This document shows positions 8,308 through 18,081 of a stretch of DNA of 62,776 bases, in pieces (the stretch's first letter is position 1; the number at the start of each line of letters is the position of its first letter). The notes below the pieces were generated by a model. It saw nothing but the letters and a program-made list of their open reading frames with translations, did not search any database and was not told the DNA's origin. This stretch comes from an uncultured Cyclobacteriaceae bacterium (GTDB taxonomy: Bacteria > Bacteroidota > Bacteroidia > Cytophagales > Cyclobacteriaceae): assembly GCA_905479015.1 (NCBI GenBank), contig CAJQKV010000016.1:1-62776 (forward strand), written 5' to 3'. The position numbers and the translations under genes are program-made.

Positions 8308-9504
8308 TTATTTATGTTTTTTCAGTACCATTTGGGCAATTTGATCTCCAATGGCCAGTGATGCTGTTGCGGCTGGAGAAGGGGCATTGCCCACATTTAT
8401 AAATTTCTCTCCTTCCATGACCAAAAAATCATCGATCAAGCCTCCATCTTTGTCACATGCCTGTGCGCGAACCCCAGATCCCCCAACGATGAGGTCATTT
8501 TCTTGAATTTCAGGTATGAGTTCTTGTAATGCCTTGGTGAAAGCTTTTTTAGAAAAGGACCGGTACATTTCACCTAATCCTGTTTTCCAATACTTGGCGG
8601 CAACTTTACGAAATCCTGGATAAGTCAAAAAATCGGCCAACTCACCCAAGTGAATATCAGATTTTTTATAGCCTTCTCTCCGAAATGCCAAGACGGCATT
8701 AGGTCCTGCCTCTATGCCTCCCCGCGCCATTCTGGTGAAATGAACACCAAGAAAAGGGAAGTTTGGATCGGGAACGGGATAGATTAGATGTTTAACAAGG
8801 TATTCTTTTTCTTCTTTGAGTTTATAATATTCTCCCCTGAATGGGATGATTTTATAATTGATTTTAATGCCAGTAAGACGGGCCACAAGGTCGGACTGTA
8901 AACCTGCGCAATTCACGATTTGTCGCGTGGACAGGTTTTGCTCGTTAGTAGTTATTTCTAGGGAATTGGATGTTTCACCAATCTCTTCAACTTTGTTTTC
9001 AAGAAAAATAGTTCCCCCCAGAGCTTGAAATTTTTCCGCATATTTTTCTGCAACAATGCGGTAATCAACGATACCTGTTTGGGGCACATATATCCCTTTG
9101 ATCCCTTTGACGTGAGGTTCAATTTCTTGCAATTCAGAGGCATCTAATAAGCGTAAATTTTTCAATCCATTTTGTTGTCCGCGCTCATGCAGTATTTTTA
9201 AGGCTGGTAATTGATCCTCACGAGTAGCCACAACTACCTTACCACAAAGATCAAAAGGAATTTCCTCCTCCTCACAAAATTTAACTAAGGCGTGGTAGCC
9301 ATCAAGACAATTTTTAGCCTTGAAACTCCCGGGTTTATAATAAAGGCCCGAATGAATGACACCTGAGTTATGACCCGTTTGGTGGGCGGCTAGTTTATTT
9401 TCTTTTTCTAAAACAGCCACCTTAAGTTTTGGGTTAGTATGCTTAAGATTGAGAGCGGTGGCTAATCCGACAATACCCCCTCCAATAATTACAACATCAT
9501 ACAT
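8308..9504 (-). CDS. lhgO: L-2-hydroxyglutarate oxidase
   Basis: 398 aa FAD enzyme of the DAO family. The N-terminal dinucleotide fold has DVVIIGGGIVGLATAL (3-18), then HNSGVIHSGLYYKPGS, the characteristic LhgO loop. Further matches are PQTGIVDYR, LIYPVPDPNFPFLGVHFT, GIEAGPNAVLAF and the C-terminal GNAPSPAATASLAIG. It oxidises L-2-hydroxyglutarate to 2-oxoglutarate, passing electrons to the membrane quinone pool in E. coli. Length is normal. It lies 44 bp downstream of the large propeller gene and 67 bp upstream of the rhodanese gene. Confidence 0.93.
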   Translation of the reverse strand: MYDVVIIGGGIVGLATALNLKHTNPKLKVAVLEKENKLAAHQTGHNSGVIHSGLYYKPGSFKAKNCLDGYHALVKFCEEEEIPFDLCGKVVVATREDQLPALKILHERGQQNGLKNLRLLDASELQEIEPHVKGIKGIYVPQTGIVDYRIVAEKYAEKFQALGGTIFLENKVEEIGETSNSLEITTNEQNLSTRQIVNCAGLQSDLVARLTGIKINYKIIPFRGEYYKLKEEKEYLVKHLIYPVPDPNFPFLGVHFTRMARGGIEAGPNAVLAFRREGYKKSDIHLGELADFLTYPGFRKVAAKYWKTGLGEMYRSFSKKAFTKALQELIPEIQENDLIVGGSGVRAQACDKDGGLIDDFLVMEGEKFINVGNAPSPAATASLAIGDQIAQMVLKKHK

Positions 9505-9548
9505 AAAATTAATTTTATTGTAGCTGCGAAATTACTGATCGTTTTTGA

Positions 9549-12500
9549 TTAATTAATTTTTATAGCCTTAATCTTTTGATTATTAATCATTTTATTGAGT
9601 GCGTCTAGGTCTTCTGTCTTTATTTTTTCAAGCTGTACCAACTCAGCATCTATTTCAGCACCAACTTCATCGTAAAATCTCAAGGCCTGGTCTGTAGGTT
9701 TATTATCACCTACTCCCATAATTGATCCTAGATGTCCCACTTTGTTGTTCAGTCTTATGGGGAAATTGAGGGGATCTTGACCACTTTCATTTTGAGTTTG
9801 ATAGAGATTTTCTTCTATGCGTTTGAGATCAGTAGTTATTTTTGAGATCAACTTTTTTATGTCCTCATGTTGTGTATCTATTTTAGCTGAGAGGTCACTT
9901 ATCTGAGGTTCGATCGCTCTGATATCTATGACCCCTTGGTTGGCGGCACTTAACTTATCTCTTACTTTTATTAGAAAATCAAATTGTGCCTTTAAATCTG
10001 CCTGACTTGCACTTTTACGAGGATCTGCTGTAATCTCAAATTCCCTTTGCATCACCTCATTATTTATTATTAACTCAACCTGATAGTTACCAGGAATTGC
10101 CTTTGGACCTGAAGTGGCAGCAGACCATAGGATCATACCGGGAAACGTTTTGGCACCCTGATATCTCATGTCCCAACTGAATTGATTTAAACCGGGCTTA
10201 ACATTCAGTTTGGACTCATTGGCTTTTTCATCAAAATGGGTACTGTAGGTTTTGATTAATTCGCCATTCATCTCCTTAAAGGAAATACGGATGGTATCTG
10301 ATTGGGCAGTATCTTCAACAAAATAATGAACGAGCACGCCGCCGGGATGATTGGTTCCTTCAGTTTTAGAGGTTTGTCCATTACCACCCCCCATTCGATA
10401 AGCGTTCATAGGTTTGTAAAGATGAAAGGCTCGTTGCTCGAGAGCTGGATTCAATTGATGTAATACGGTAAGATCATCAATGATCCAAAAACTTCTTCCC
10501 TGAGTAGCGGCAATGAGGTTATTGTCTTTAATAGCGAGATCTGTAATGGGAACTATGGGCAAATTTTGTTGAAAAGGCTTCCAACTGCTACCGTTATCAA
10601 ATGAAATATACATACCCGTTTCGGTTCCAGCATAGAGCAAGCCTTTTCTTTCGGGATCTGCCCTGACCACACGTGTAAAATGATTATTGGCAATACCCTT
10701 CGTGATTTCTTTCCAAGTGGCACCATAGTCAGTGGTCATATATAAATAAGGTTTAAAATCTCCTAATTTATATTTGGTGCCGGCCACATAAACACCTCCT
10801 TTTTCGAAGGGATTGATTTCAATACTATTGATCATCATCCATTCGGGCATATTGGGTGGGGTCACATTCTTCCAATTTTCACCAGCGTCTCGAGTGACGT
10901 GAATCAATCCATCATCACTGCCGGTCCAAATGACACCTTCTTCATGGTAAGATTCCGTCGCAGCGAAGATGGTACAATAGTATTCAACACTGGTATTGTC
11001 TTGGGTAATGGGTCCTCCTGAAGATCCGAGTTTTGTTGGATCATTTCTGGTCAAATCAGGACTGATGATTTCCCAAGACTGCCCTTCATCCATGGTCACA
11101 TGTAGTACATTAGATGCCGTATACAGTCTTTTTGTATTGTGGGGAGAGAAAAATATGGGAAAATTCCATTGAAAACGGTACTTCATACCTTCGGCTCCGT
11201 GACCCATAGGGTTATCGGGCCAAACGTTAATGCCTCTTCTTTCAGAAGTTTCGTGATTGACGCGGGTCAAATAGCCTCCGTAACTTCCGCCGTATACAAT
11301 GTTGTTGTTTTCTGGATCAATGGCAATATGGGCACTTTCTCCACCAGCGGTGGATTCCCAATCACTTTCGCCTATGTACCTGCCTTCAGTTCTGTGATCA
11401 ATTCTCACGGTAGAGTTGTCTTGCTGCGCCCCATAAATTTTATAAGGAAAAGAATTATCAGTGGTAACGCGATAAAACTGTGCGGTAGGTTGATTTCCAT
11501 AGGAACTCCAATTTTCACCCCCGTCATAAGAAATTTGTGCACCCCCGTCATCACCAATGATTAACCGTTGATTATCTTCAGGAGCGATCCAGAGGTCATG
11601 ATGATCTCCATGGGGTGCATTGTAAGTTTCAAAGGTTTTTCCACCATCTTTTGACCTATGGTACCGGACATTCATAACATAGACACGGTCTTCATCTTGG
11701 GTGTCGGCAAATATTTTGGTATAATACCATGCGCGTTGTCTTAACTTCCGTTCTGAGTTCGTTTTTATCCAGGTGAGACCAGCATCATCAGACCGGAATA
11801 CACCACCGTTTTTATTTTCTACCAAGACCCAAAGTCTATCTGAATTAACCGGCGATACAGTCACTCCAGAAATACCCCAAGTCCCCTTTGGTAAACCTTC
11901 GTGATTGGAAATATTTGCCCAATGGTCACCGCCATCTGTACTTTTCCAAAGCGCAGAACCGGGACCACCACTTTCTAGACTGTAAGGCGTTCTTTTGATG
12001 CGCCAAGTCGAAGCATACAATATCCGAGGGTTGTTAGGATCCATGACTAATTCTACGGCACCTGCATTTTCATTGGCAAACAAGACTTTTTCCCAATGAT
12101 CACCCCCATCTTTTGATCTGTAAACTCCTCGTGTGGTCGTTGGCTTATAAAGATTTCCCATGACTGCGGCATAGACAAGATCGGGATTTTTTGGATGTAT
12201 TTTAATCCTTACTACGTGGTATGAATCTGGTAATCCTTTATTTTCCCAAGTTTCACCCCCATCAACGGACTTCCACAGGCCATAGCCCGAGGAAACATTG
12301 CCACGCACGGTGACCTCACCACCACCTACATAAATCACATTAGGATCCCAGTCGCTTACCGCGACAGCACCAACAGATCCTCCAAAATAGCCATCACTAA
12401 GGTTTTCCCAACTGTTTCCGGCATCATTCGTTTTCCAAACGCCTCCTCCAGTTGATCCAAAATAGAATAGATTAGGTTGGCCTGATACCCCTGTAACCGC

Positions 12501-12680
12501 TGCGGATCTGCCCCCTCTAAAAGGTCCGATGTTTCTCCACTCAAGGCCCTCATATAGATTACTTGAAAAGCTGAGCGTAGGATCCGATTGATTTGTTTTT
12601 TTTCTTTTTTGAGCTAAGGCTTCTGGAAAAACAAGGATGAAGGTAAGCGCACACAGCATCAGGGGTTTAAGCATTTTCAT
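9549..12680 (-). CDS. secreted VPS10/Asp-box beta-propeller protein ("glycosyl hydrolase" type)
   Basis: 1043 aa with a Sec signal peptide (MKMLKPLMLCALTFIL...ALAQ). I count at least eleven Asp-box-like motifs of the S/T-x-D-x-G-x-x-W/F kind, such as TNDAGNSW, SVDGGETW, SKDGGDHW, STDGGDHW, TRDAGENW, TTDYGATW and SFDNGSSW. They span roughly residues 60-740 and give one or two large propellers, as in VPS10/sortilin and GH74-like proteins. The C-terminal 300 residues are a different, partly coiled-coil region. Members are often annotated as glycosyl hydrolase, but no catalytic pair is evident to me and the substrate is unknown. It is likely periplasmic or exported. It lies 135 bp after dacB. Confidence 0.88.
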   Translation of the reverse strand: MKMLKPLMLCALTFILVFPEALAQKRKKTNQSDPTLSFSSNLYEGLEWRNIGPFRGGRSAAVTGVSGQPNLFYFGSTGGGVWKTNDAGNSWENLSDGYFGGSVGAVAVSDWDPNVIYVGGGEVTVRGNVSSGYGLWKSVDGGETWENKGLPDSYHVVRIKIHPKNPDLVYAAVMGNLYKPTTTRGVYRSKDGGDHWEKVLFANENAGAVELVMDPNNPRILYASTWRIKRTPYSLESGGPGSALWKSTDGGDHWANISNHEGLPKGTWGISGVTVSPVNSDRLWVLVENKNGGVFRSDDAGLTWIKTNSERKLRQRAWYYTKIFADTQDEDRVYVMNVRYHRSKDGGKTFETYNAPHGDHHDLWIAPEDNQRLIIGDDGGAQISYDGGENWSSYGNQPTAQFYRVTTDNSFPYKIYGAQQDNSTVRIDHRTEGRYIGESDWESTAGGESAHIAIDPENNNIVYGGSYGGYLTRVNHETSERRGINVWPDNPMGHGAEGMKYRFQWNFPIFFSPHNTKRLYTASNVLHVTMDEGQSWEIISPDLTRNDPTKLGSSGGPITQDNTSVEYYCTIFAATESYHEEGVIWTGSDDGLIHVTRDAGENWKNVTPPNMPEWMMINSIEINPFEKGGVYVAGTKYKLGDFKPYLYMTTDYGATWKEITKGIANNHFTRVVRADPERKGLLYAGTETGMYISFDNGSSWKPFQQNLPIVPITDLAIKDNNLIAATQGRSFWIIDDLTVLHQLNPALEQRAFHLYKPMNAYRMGGGNGQTSKTEGTNHPGGVLVHYFVEDTAQSDTIRISFKEMNGELIKTYSTHFDEKANESKLNVKPGLNQFSWDMRYQGAKTFPGMILWSAATSGPKAIPGNYQVELIINNEVMQREFEITADPRKSASQADLKAQFDFLIKVRDKLSAANQGVIDIRAIEPQISDLSAKIDTQHEDIKKLISKITTDLKRIEENLYQTQNESGQDPLNFPIRLNNKVGHLGSIMGVGDNKPTDQALRFYDEVGAEIDAELVQLEKIKTEDLDALNKMINNQKIKAIKIN

Positions 12681-12815
12681 ATTTTATATTTTAATGAATG
12701 GTAAAAAGTGGATCTATTGATTAAGTTTAATTAAATTAAGACTAAATGGGAAGGCAAAAATGGGTAACGGTCTTAGATAAGTTATCAAAGGTCAATATTT
12801 CGTTTGATAGATGAA

Positions 12816-14129
12816 TTAATAAGCATCTCTGATATGGAGTAATATTTTTTCTGTTTCGGCTCTTATTTTTGAAGGGGGTACCGTATAATGGTTGCACATA
12901 AAACTAAAGGCCAATTTTCGTCCCGATTGGGTAATTAAATAACCACTAAGGGCTTGATTATGTCTTAAGGTACCTGTTTTGGCATAAACAAAAGAATTAT
13001 TGATATTTTCATCAGAGAATTTATCAGGAAATAGTTCAATGATTTCATCCCAAGTAATCATATGAAAGATGATTTCAAGTGCTTTGACTAAATTTCGAGG
13101 CGTGTTCATATTGTATACAGACAATCCCGACCCATCTACCCATATCAAGGGATCTGGTAATGAGGCAAATAGAGAGGATTTCAAATAGGTCAGGTACGTC
13201 TTTTGTGTTTCATATCCTTGTACTCTTTGTGCATTGATTAATAGTTGTTCTGCTAAAAAGTTATCACTTTTAAACATCATTTTTTTAAGAATGGGAGTTA
13301 CCAAAGGGCCTTGAATAAGGGTGCCTTTACCCAATGCTTCAGGAAGACCTAAAATTACATTTGTTGGAAGCGTATCTATGAGCAGTTTTTTTATTAACTC
13401 ATTATTGACCTTGAAGGGCACATAATTGTTTTTATCTTCAGAAAGGGATTCGATGGGATAATTAAAAATATTATAATCAGGGTCACGATATTTTTTGTCA
13501 GCATCAACGTTTACGAAAGGGGCAAAGAAGCTGGGTGAAATAGTAATTTCATCAAGGGTAGATTGGACATTGACCCTGTTTCCAAAAATGGGCATCCAAG
13601 ATCTTTCTAATTGAAAATAATAATTATAATCATCCCACGACCAGCCGGGTCCGTAATGTGTAATTGGATGGAGAGGAGGATGTAATATTAAGGAGTCAGA
13701 GAGTAGTGAAGTTAAGGAAGTATATCCGGGCTGTTCCTTAAATTCTGGATGAAGGAAGGTAGGATCTCCCAAAGGGATTAAATGAAGTTGATTTTCTATC
13801 TTTTGATAATAAAAGGAAGGAATATTAGTTAAATGAAGGTTTAAATAAGCAGCGAGTGTAAGGATTTTGGTATTTGAGGCGGGAGTGAAGTAGTGATCAT
13901 CATTGATTTTGATTAAATATTTATTTTGATCAAGGTCATACACAGATAAACCCGTAAAAGATTTGGGTAGGTTTGCAACTTCATTTGATATGCTTTTTAC
14001 ATTGGATTTCAAGCTGCTTTTTTGAATCAATTGACAGGATGAAAAAAGGAGGGGCAGCAGGATGATTTTTACAAAAAATAGAGTTGTTCTCTTATTTGAT
14101 TGCTTGAGGCTCTTGAGCTTTTTTATCAT
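12816..14129 (-). CDS. dacB: D-alanyl-D-alanine carboxypeptidase/endopeptidase, PBP4 (S13) family
   Basis: 437 aa peptidoglycan enzyme. The N-terminus has a basic start, a hydrophobic stretch and a lipobox-like LFSSC (Cys32), so it is probably an outer-membrane lipoprotein. All three penicillin-binding motifs are visible: SxxK as SNTK (Ser85, Lys88), SxN-like SGL in VDGSGLSVYNMNTP, and KTG in YAKTGTLRH. It trims or cleaves D-Ala peptides and cross-links. It is somewhat shorter than E. coli DacB (477 aa). It transcribes away from nhaP, with 120 bp between the starts. Confidence 0.92.
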   Translation of the reverse strand: MIKKLKSLKQSNKRTTLFFVKIILLPLLFSSCQLIQKSSLKSNVKSISNEVANLPKSFTGLSVYDLDQNKYLIKINDDHYFTPASNTKILTLAAYLNLHLTNIPSFYYQKIENQLHLIPLGDPTFLHPEFKEQPGYTSLTSLLSDSLILHPPLHPITHYGPGWSWDDYNYYFQLERSWMPIFGNRVNVQSTLDEITISPSFFAPFVNVDADKKYRDPDYNIFNYPIESLSEDKNNYVPFKVNNELIKKLLIDTLPTNVILGLPEALGKGTLIQGPLVTPILKKMMFKSDNFLAEQLLINAQRVQGYETQKTYLTYLKSSLFASLPDPLIWVDGSGLSVYNMNTPRNLVKALEIIFHMITWDEIIELFPDKFSDENINNSFVYAKTGTLRHNQALSGYLITQSGRKLAFSFMCNHYTVPPSKIRAETEKILLHIRDAY

Positions 14130-14249
14130 ATAGATACGAATTAACGAATATTTTAGACTTAATTAAACGGGTAGACAGTTTTTTTTGTAATTTTTTGTAG
14201 TTACTTTTCGCCTTTTAAAGACCCAATCTTATCTTTTGATGAACCTACT

Positions 14250-15509
14250 ATGAGTATTATCGATTTAATCACATTATTGCTAGTCCTCTCAGCTGCTTTC
14301 ACTCTTATCAACATCGCATATTTTAAATTACCATCTACCATCGGACTCATGCTGATTGCTTTGATCAGTTCCGCTTTGGTTCTTTTGGTGGGTATTTTAT
14401 TTCCGGGCATAGCCCAAGGAGCAGAACATATCATTGAGGAATTTGAATTTAAAGAGGTTCTTCTGGACATTATGTTGAATTTTTTACTTTTTGCAGGAGC
14501 ATTGTCAATGGATTTGAATACCATGATAGAAGAAAAAGTGCCTATCATCATTTTAGCAGTTTTTGGTACGCTCATTTCCACATTTGTGGTTGGCGCCTTA
14601 GTTTTTTACATATTCCCACTACTAGGGATAGAAATGGATTTTATCTATTGTTTACTTTTTGGGGCCCTTATTTCACCCACGGATCCTATCGCTGTTTTAG
14701 CCCTACTCAAGAAATTCAATTTATCTAAAAATCTAGAAATTAAAGTTGCGGGCGAATCCCTTTTCAATGATGGGGTAGGTGTGGTTGTCTTTTTAACTAT
14801 TTTAGGCGTTGCAGAGAGAGGAATGGATACTTTCAATATAGGAGAAGTGGGTATTTTATTCGGTCAAGAAGTTTTCGGAGGTTTATTGCTCGGAGCTATA
14901 TTGGGTTACCTTGGATTTAAGACTTTACTTTTTATTGATAACGATTACGTGGAGCTAGAAGTTTTGGTTACGCTCAGTCTGGTAATGATCGGGGGTCGAT
15001 TCGCTGAATCGATTCATGTCTCTGCTCCGTTAGCCATGGTTATTTTGGGCCTTTTTATTGGTAATAAAGGAAGGGATGAGAAATTGGCTAATGCCACGGG
15101 CAAATATGTTTTTAAATTTTGGCATTTATTAGATGAGACTTTAAATGCCATGTTATTTATCTTGATTGGTTTAGAAATGCTCGTGATCGCCAAGGATGTC
15201 ACCAGTGATATGTTCTTACTTGGAGCAGTGGGCATTTTGATTGTGCTTACGGGACGATCCATCGGCGTTTCTTTACCTGTAGGTTTGATGTCTCTAAAGA
15301 TAAAGTTTGAGAAAGGGGCGACCCCCTTACTTATATGGGGAGGATTGAGAGGCGGTATTTCCGTTGCTTTGGCATTATCCTTATCTGATTTTGAATGGAT
15401 CCCTAGTGATTTTAAAATCATTATTTTGTTCACCACTTATTGTGTAGTTGTTTTCTCTATTTTGGTCCAAGGCCTGACCATTCCGGCACTACTTAGAAAA
15501 ATTCAATAA
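14250..15509 (+). CDS. Na+/H+ antiporter, CPA1/NhaP type
   Basis: 419 aa with about twelve membrane helices and no large cytoplasmic tail. CPA1 hallmarks are LFGALISPTDPIAVLALLKK (about 129-148) and the ion-binding region VAGESLFNDGVGVVVFL (about 165-181), which contains the conserved acidic ND pair. GGLRGGISVALALSL lies near the end. It exchanges Na+ (or K+) for H+ at the inner membrane. The stop codon is followed at once by the GPP34 gene start (TAA then ATG, no gap), so both are on one transcript. Confidence 0.93.
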   Translation: MSIIDLITLLLVLSAAFTLINIAYFKLPSTIGLMLIALISSALVLLVGILFPGIAQGAEHIIEEFEFKEVLLDIMLNFLLFAGALSMDLNTMIEEKVPIIILAVFGTLISTFVVGALVFYIFPLLGIEMDFIYCLLFGALISPTDPIAVLALLKKFNLSKNLEIKVAGESLFNDGVGVVVFLTILGVAERGMDTFNIGEVGILFGQEVFGGLLLGAILGYLGFKTLLFIDNDYVELEVLVTLSLVMIGGRFAESIHVSAPLAMVILGLFIGNKGRDEKLANATGKYVFKFWHLLDETLNAMLFILIGLEMLVIAKDVTSDMFLLGAVGILIVLTGRSIGVSLPVGLMSLKIKFEKGATPLLIWGGLRGGISVALALSLSDFEWIPSDFKIIILFTTYCVVVFSILVQGLTIPALLRKIQ

Positions 15510-16253
15510 ATGTCATCAAAAAAAGCAGATTCGACACCAGAGCCCTTTGATATCAATCAACTTAAAGCAAGTGTAAGAAAATCTGTGGAATTGGAAGAAC
15601 CGATTCATGAATTACGCCTCAGTATCTCGGAAGGGTTGTATCTACTTGCCTTGGGTGATGTTGAGGGTCAATTGCTAAAAAAGGCGGAAAAGGGGATTGA
15701 TTATGGTGTAATAGCGGGAGGCATATTACAGCTCTCGTTGATGGGTAGTATCAGTCTCGAAAAAGGGTTCATTAAAATAATTTCTACTAAGCAGACGGGC
15801 CATATTTTTTTAGATAAGGTATTAAAAAATCTCACAGAGGGGGGGGGACTTATTGAGGAGATCTTAAGATTGAAAAATGAACTTAAAAAGCTCCATGACG
15901 ATTTAGAGGAGTTGTTGATAGGTAGAGGCATTCTTAAAAGGGAAGAGAACACTTTATTGTGGATTCCTTTGAGTGAGCGAATGGAAAATGTGAATTATGC
16001 CTATGAAAAAGAAATAAGAAATACTCTAAGGGCATTGGTGTTAAGAGGATTTAAGAATGATGTGTCATTTTCAATTCTTTTTTCTCTGACTCATGATTGT
16101 CATTTATTGTCAGAAGTATTTGGATCTACCAGTGAGATTGCTGATGCAAAAAATTGGGTGAAAAACCCAATAAAACTTGCGGGTGTAGATGAGGACCTAG
16201 CAAAGACATTAGGTCTTATAAGTCATTTTTTTATTGAAAAACTTTCCAAGTAA
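15510..16253 (+). CDS. GPP34 family protein (GOLPH3/Vps74-like)
   Basis: 247 aa, cytoplasmic. The N-terminal segment LRLSISEGLYLLALGDVEGQLLKK (about 40-63) and the following GVIAGGILQLSLMGSISLEKGFIKII match the start of the GPP34 fold. GTLVLRGFK-like and LVHDCHLLSEVF-like helices follow (LRALVLRGFK, LTHDCHLLSEVF). In eukaryotes GOLPH3 binds PI4P and retains Golgi enzymes. Bacterial members have no established role but may touch acidic membrane lipids. Its start is directly against the nhaP stop, which suggests a link with that antiporter or with the membrane. Family assignment is fairly secure, function is not. Confidence 0.82.
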   Translation: MSSKKADSTPEPFDINQLKASVRKSVELEEPIHELRLSISEGLYLLALGDVEGQLLKKAEKGIDYGVIAGGILQLSLMGSISLEKGFIKIISTKQTGHIFLDKVLKNLTEGGGLIEEILRLKNELKKLHDDLEELLIGRGILKREENTLLWIPLSERMENVNYAYEKEIRNTLRALVLRGFKNDVSFSILFSLTHDCHLLSEVFGSTSEIADAKNWVKNPIKLAGVDEDLAKTLGLISHFFIEKLSK

Positions 16254-16300
16254 GTGCTGCGATTACCTGGGTCTCATTCATGATGAAAGCGCGTATGTTA

Positions 16301-16726
16301 CTAACGTAATTTGCTGGCATGATTTTGCTCAGACAACTTTTGAAGTTCTTGACTTTGTCTCATTAATGCCCGATGATACAACCTATCGTTGAGCGCTAAG
16401 GCATCTTCCTCACTAATGCCGTTTAGCGCGGCATAAATCTTAGCTTGCAATTGTTGATTGGCTTTTAAATAGGCCAGAATTGAATCTTGCTTTTGTAACA
16501 AGGTGTTTGCTCTGATGGACATGAAGCCAAAGCCTTCGTGAGGATTGTTGTTGTCTTTCTCAAGAATTAAATATTCAGCCCCATCGACCTCTATTTTATC
16601 AAAATGCCATTGTACGTTTTCGTGAATTTCTCGAGTAGAGAATTTTTCATCTTCTGACAAGGATTGATTTTCACAGCCAGAGGATATAATGAGCACCAAA
16701 AGAATGACAGATAAAATAGTTTTCAT
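16301..16726 (-). CDS. hypothetical lipoprotein
   Basis: 141 aa. The N-terminus MKTILSVILLVLIISSGC is a lipoprotein signal with lipobox SSGC (Cys18). The mature part is polar and probably helical (residues 70-141, with QKQDSILAYLKANQQLQAKI and SQELQKLSEQ). A short beta-like stretch, VQWHFDKIEVDGAEYLILEKD, precedes it. No family is recognised. It lies 16 bp behind the potassium-channel gene on the same strand, so the two are probably co-transcribed. A role as an envelope accessory is only a guess from position. Confidence 0.75.
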   Translation of the reverse strand: MKTILSVILLVLIISSGCENQSLSEDEKFSTREIHENVQWHFDKIEVDGAEYLILEKDNNNPHEGFGFMSIRANTLLQKQDSILAYLKANQQLQAKIYAALNGISEEDALALNDRLYHRALMRQSQELQKLSEQNHASKLR

Positions 16727-16742
16727 GGGGGTTGGAATTAGT

Positions 16743-17819
16743 TTATTGAATGAGTCCTTCTTCAGTATTAAAAACTTTACTTAAATGTTGATGAGCCTTA
16801 CCATTGAGGATAATAATCAAATAATCACCCAATTCTATTTTTAAATCAAAGGCGGGATTCTTGATTAGTTCTCGCCCCCCCGTCTCTTTATTTTTTGAAA
16901 TCCCAATTAAAACCCCGTTGTATTTCATCTTCAAATTAAAAAAGGCCTCTTCATAGGTTTTATGGAGGTAAGGGTTTTCGGCGACTACTTTAAATTGTTT
17001 TATGTCAAAGTCATCATCTGATTTAGCAAAAGACATGATAGATTCTGCGTAATCAGCGACATCCGGTTCAAAAATATAACTAGCTAAGAGTTTAGATGAG
17101 ATTTCGTGTTGCAATATAATTTGCTCTACGCCCGCTGCGATGAAGGTTTCCTTTAATTCAGAATTGTCAAGAGCTACTGATAACCTCAGATTTGGATAAT
17201 GTTTTTTGAGATTCAGAGCCGTGACAAGTTTGTCCGTGTCACTGTTTTGGTTAATAAAAACCATGCTTGAAAGCTCAATATTAATTTTTTTGTAGAAATC
17301 AATATTTTTATAGTCATTAAATAACACAAAGAGGTCTTTGGTTTGGTATTTGTCTTTTATGAAGTCAACCGTAGTTTTATTGTCGGTTACAATACCCATT
17401 TTTTTACCTACACCGAAAAGTTGATCAGCTACTAAATTTCCAAAATCATTCCATCCAATCATCACTATATGATTGGAGAAACTTGTTCCTTCATATCCCA
17501 ATTTCTTGTTCTCTTTAATGTTTACAATAATACTTGATACTCCACCGATAACGGTAGCATAAAAAACCATACTCAATAATACAAAAACGCCACCAATAAT
17601 TCTACCATGTGTAGTTAAGGGGAATAAATCTCCATAGCCCACTGTGGTCAAAGTCACAATAGAATACCAGTAAGCATTTTTATAATCGCTTAAGGTAGAT
17701 TGTGGGCTGATTTTCTCTACCTCTACTAGTGCGGTAATAAGTATTTGGTAAATGATCACCACCCACAGGATCAATAGTCCTAGTTTGACTTTTTTATTTG
17801 AAAAGAAATTATCCAGCAC
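16743..17819 (-). CDS. potassium channel with RCK (TrkA-N/TrkA-C) domains
   Basis: 358 aa. Two membrane helices (about 12-32 and 74-100) flank the selectivity filter TTVGYGD (58-64), giving a two-helix K+ channel subunit. A cytoplasmic RCK domain follows, with HIVMIGWNDFGNLVADQLF and GIVTDNK (TrkA-N), then a TrkA-C-like domain in the last 80 residues (QFKVVAENPYLHKTYEEAFF...LGDYLIIIL). It should be a ligand-gated tetramer or octamer like MthK. The start is GTG at 17819 (GTG CTG GAT). A perfect -7 box lies 15 bp upstream. The lipoprotein gene follows by 16 bp. Confidence 0.92.
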   Translation of the reverse strand: MLDNFFSNKKVKLGLLILWVVIIYQILITALVEVEKISPQSTLSDYKNAYWYSIVTLTTVGYGDLFPLTTHGRIIGGVFVLLSMVFYATVIGGVSSIIVNIKENKKLGYEGTSFSNHIVMIGWNDFGNLVADQLFGVGKKMGIVTDNKTTVDFIKDKYQTKDLFVLFNDYKNIDFYKKINIELSSMVFINQNSDTDKLVTALNLKKHYPNLRLSVALDNSELKETFIAAGVEQIILQHEISSKLLASYIFEPDVADYAESIMSFAKSDDDFDIKQFKVVAENPYLHKTYEEAFFNLKMKYNGVLIGISKNKETGGRELIKNPAFDLKIELGDYLIIILNGKAHQHLSKVFNTEEGLIQ

Positions 17820-17834
17820 CGCCCTCTTTTATTT

Positions 17835-17842
17835 CAAAGTTA
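17835..17842 (-). promoter_or_regulatory. candidate -7 box (TAACTTTG) for the potassium-channel gene
   Basis: On the minus strand TAACTTTG matches the Bacteroidota -7 consensus TAnnTTTG exactly. Transcription would begin about 5-7 nt downstream, near 17829, leaving a leader of about 10 nt before the GTG at 17819. I see no good TTTG at the usual 19-21 bp spacing, so support is from the -7 box alone. Confidence 0.4.
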
Positions 17843-18081
17843 GTGATTTGATGCCAAATAGTAAATGCTTTAGGGAGATATTCTAATTGTAATTTACATC
17901 CTGTTTTTAAGGATATAATTGATAATTCCTTAAAATATCATCTTTTATTTAATTAAACAGCAATTATTACCCATAATAATAATAAAATCAATAATATATT
18001 ATAATTTTGATTAAATTACGGCCAACGTATTAGGAATATGACAAATGATTACGATTCTTAAAGATTAATAAAAATAGCATT

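Noticed and set aside
11139-11564. 141-aa forward frame inside the propeller gene
   Set aside because: Opposite-strand shadow of a repetitive coding region. No family features.
16743-17819. Missing GxGxxG in the RCK domain as a sign of decay
   Set aside because: Channel-type RCK domains often have GW-x-x-x-G/E here, so this is within family variation.
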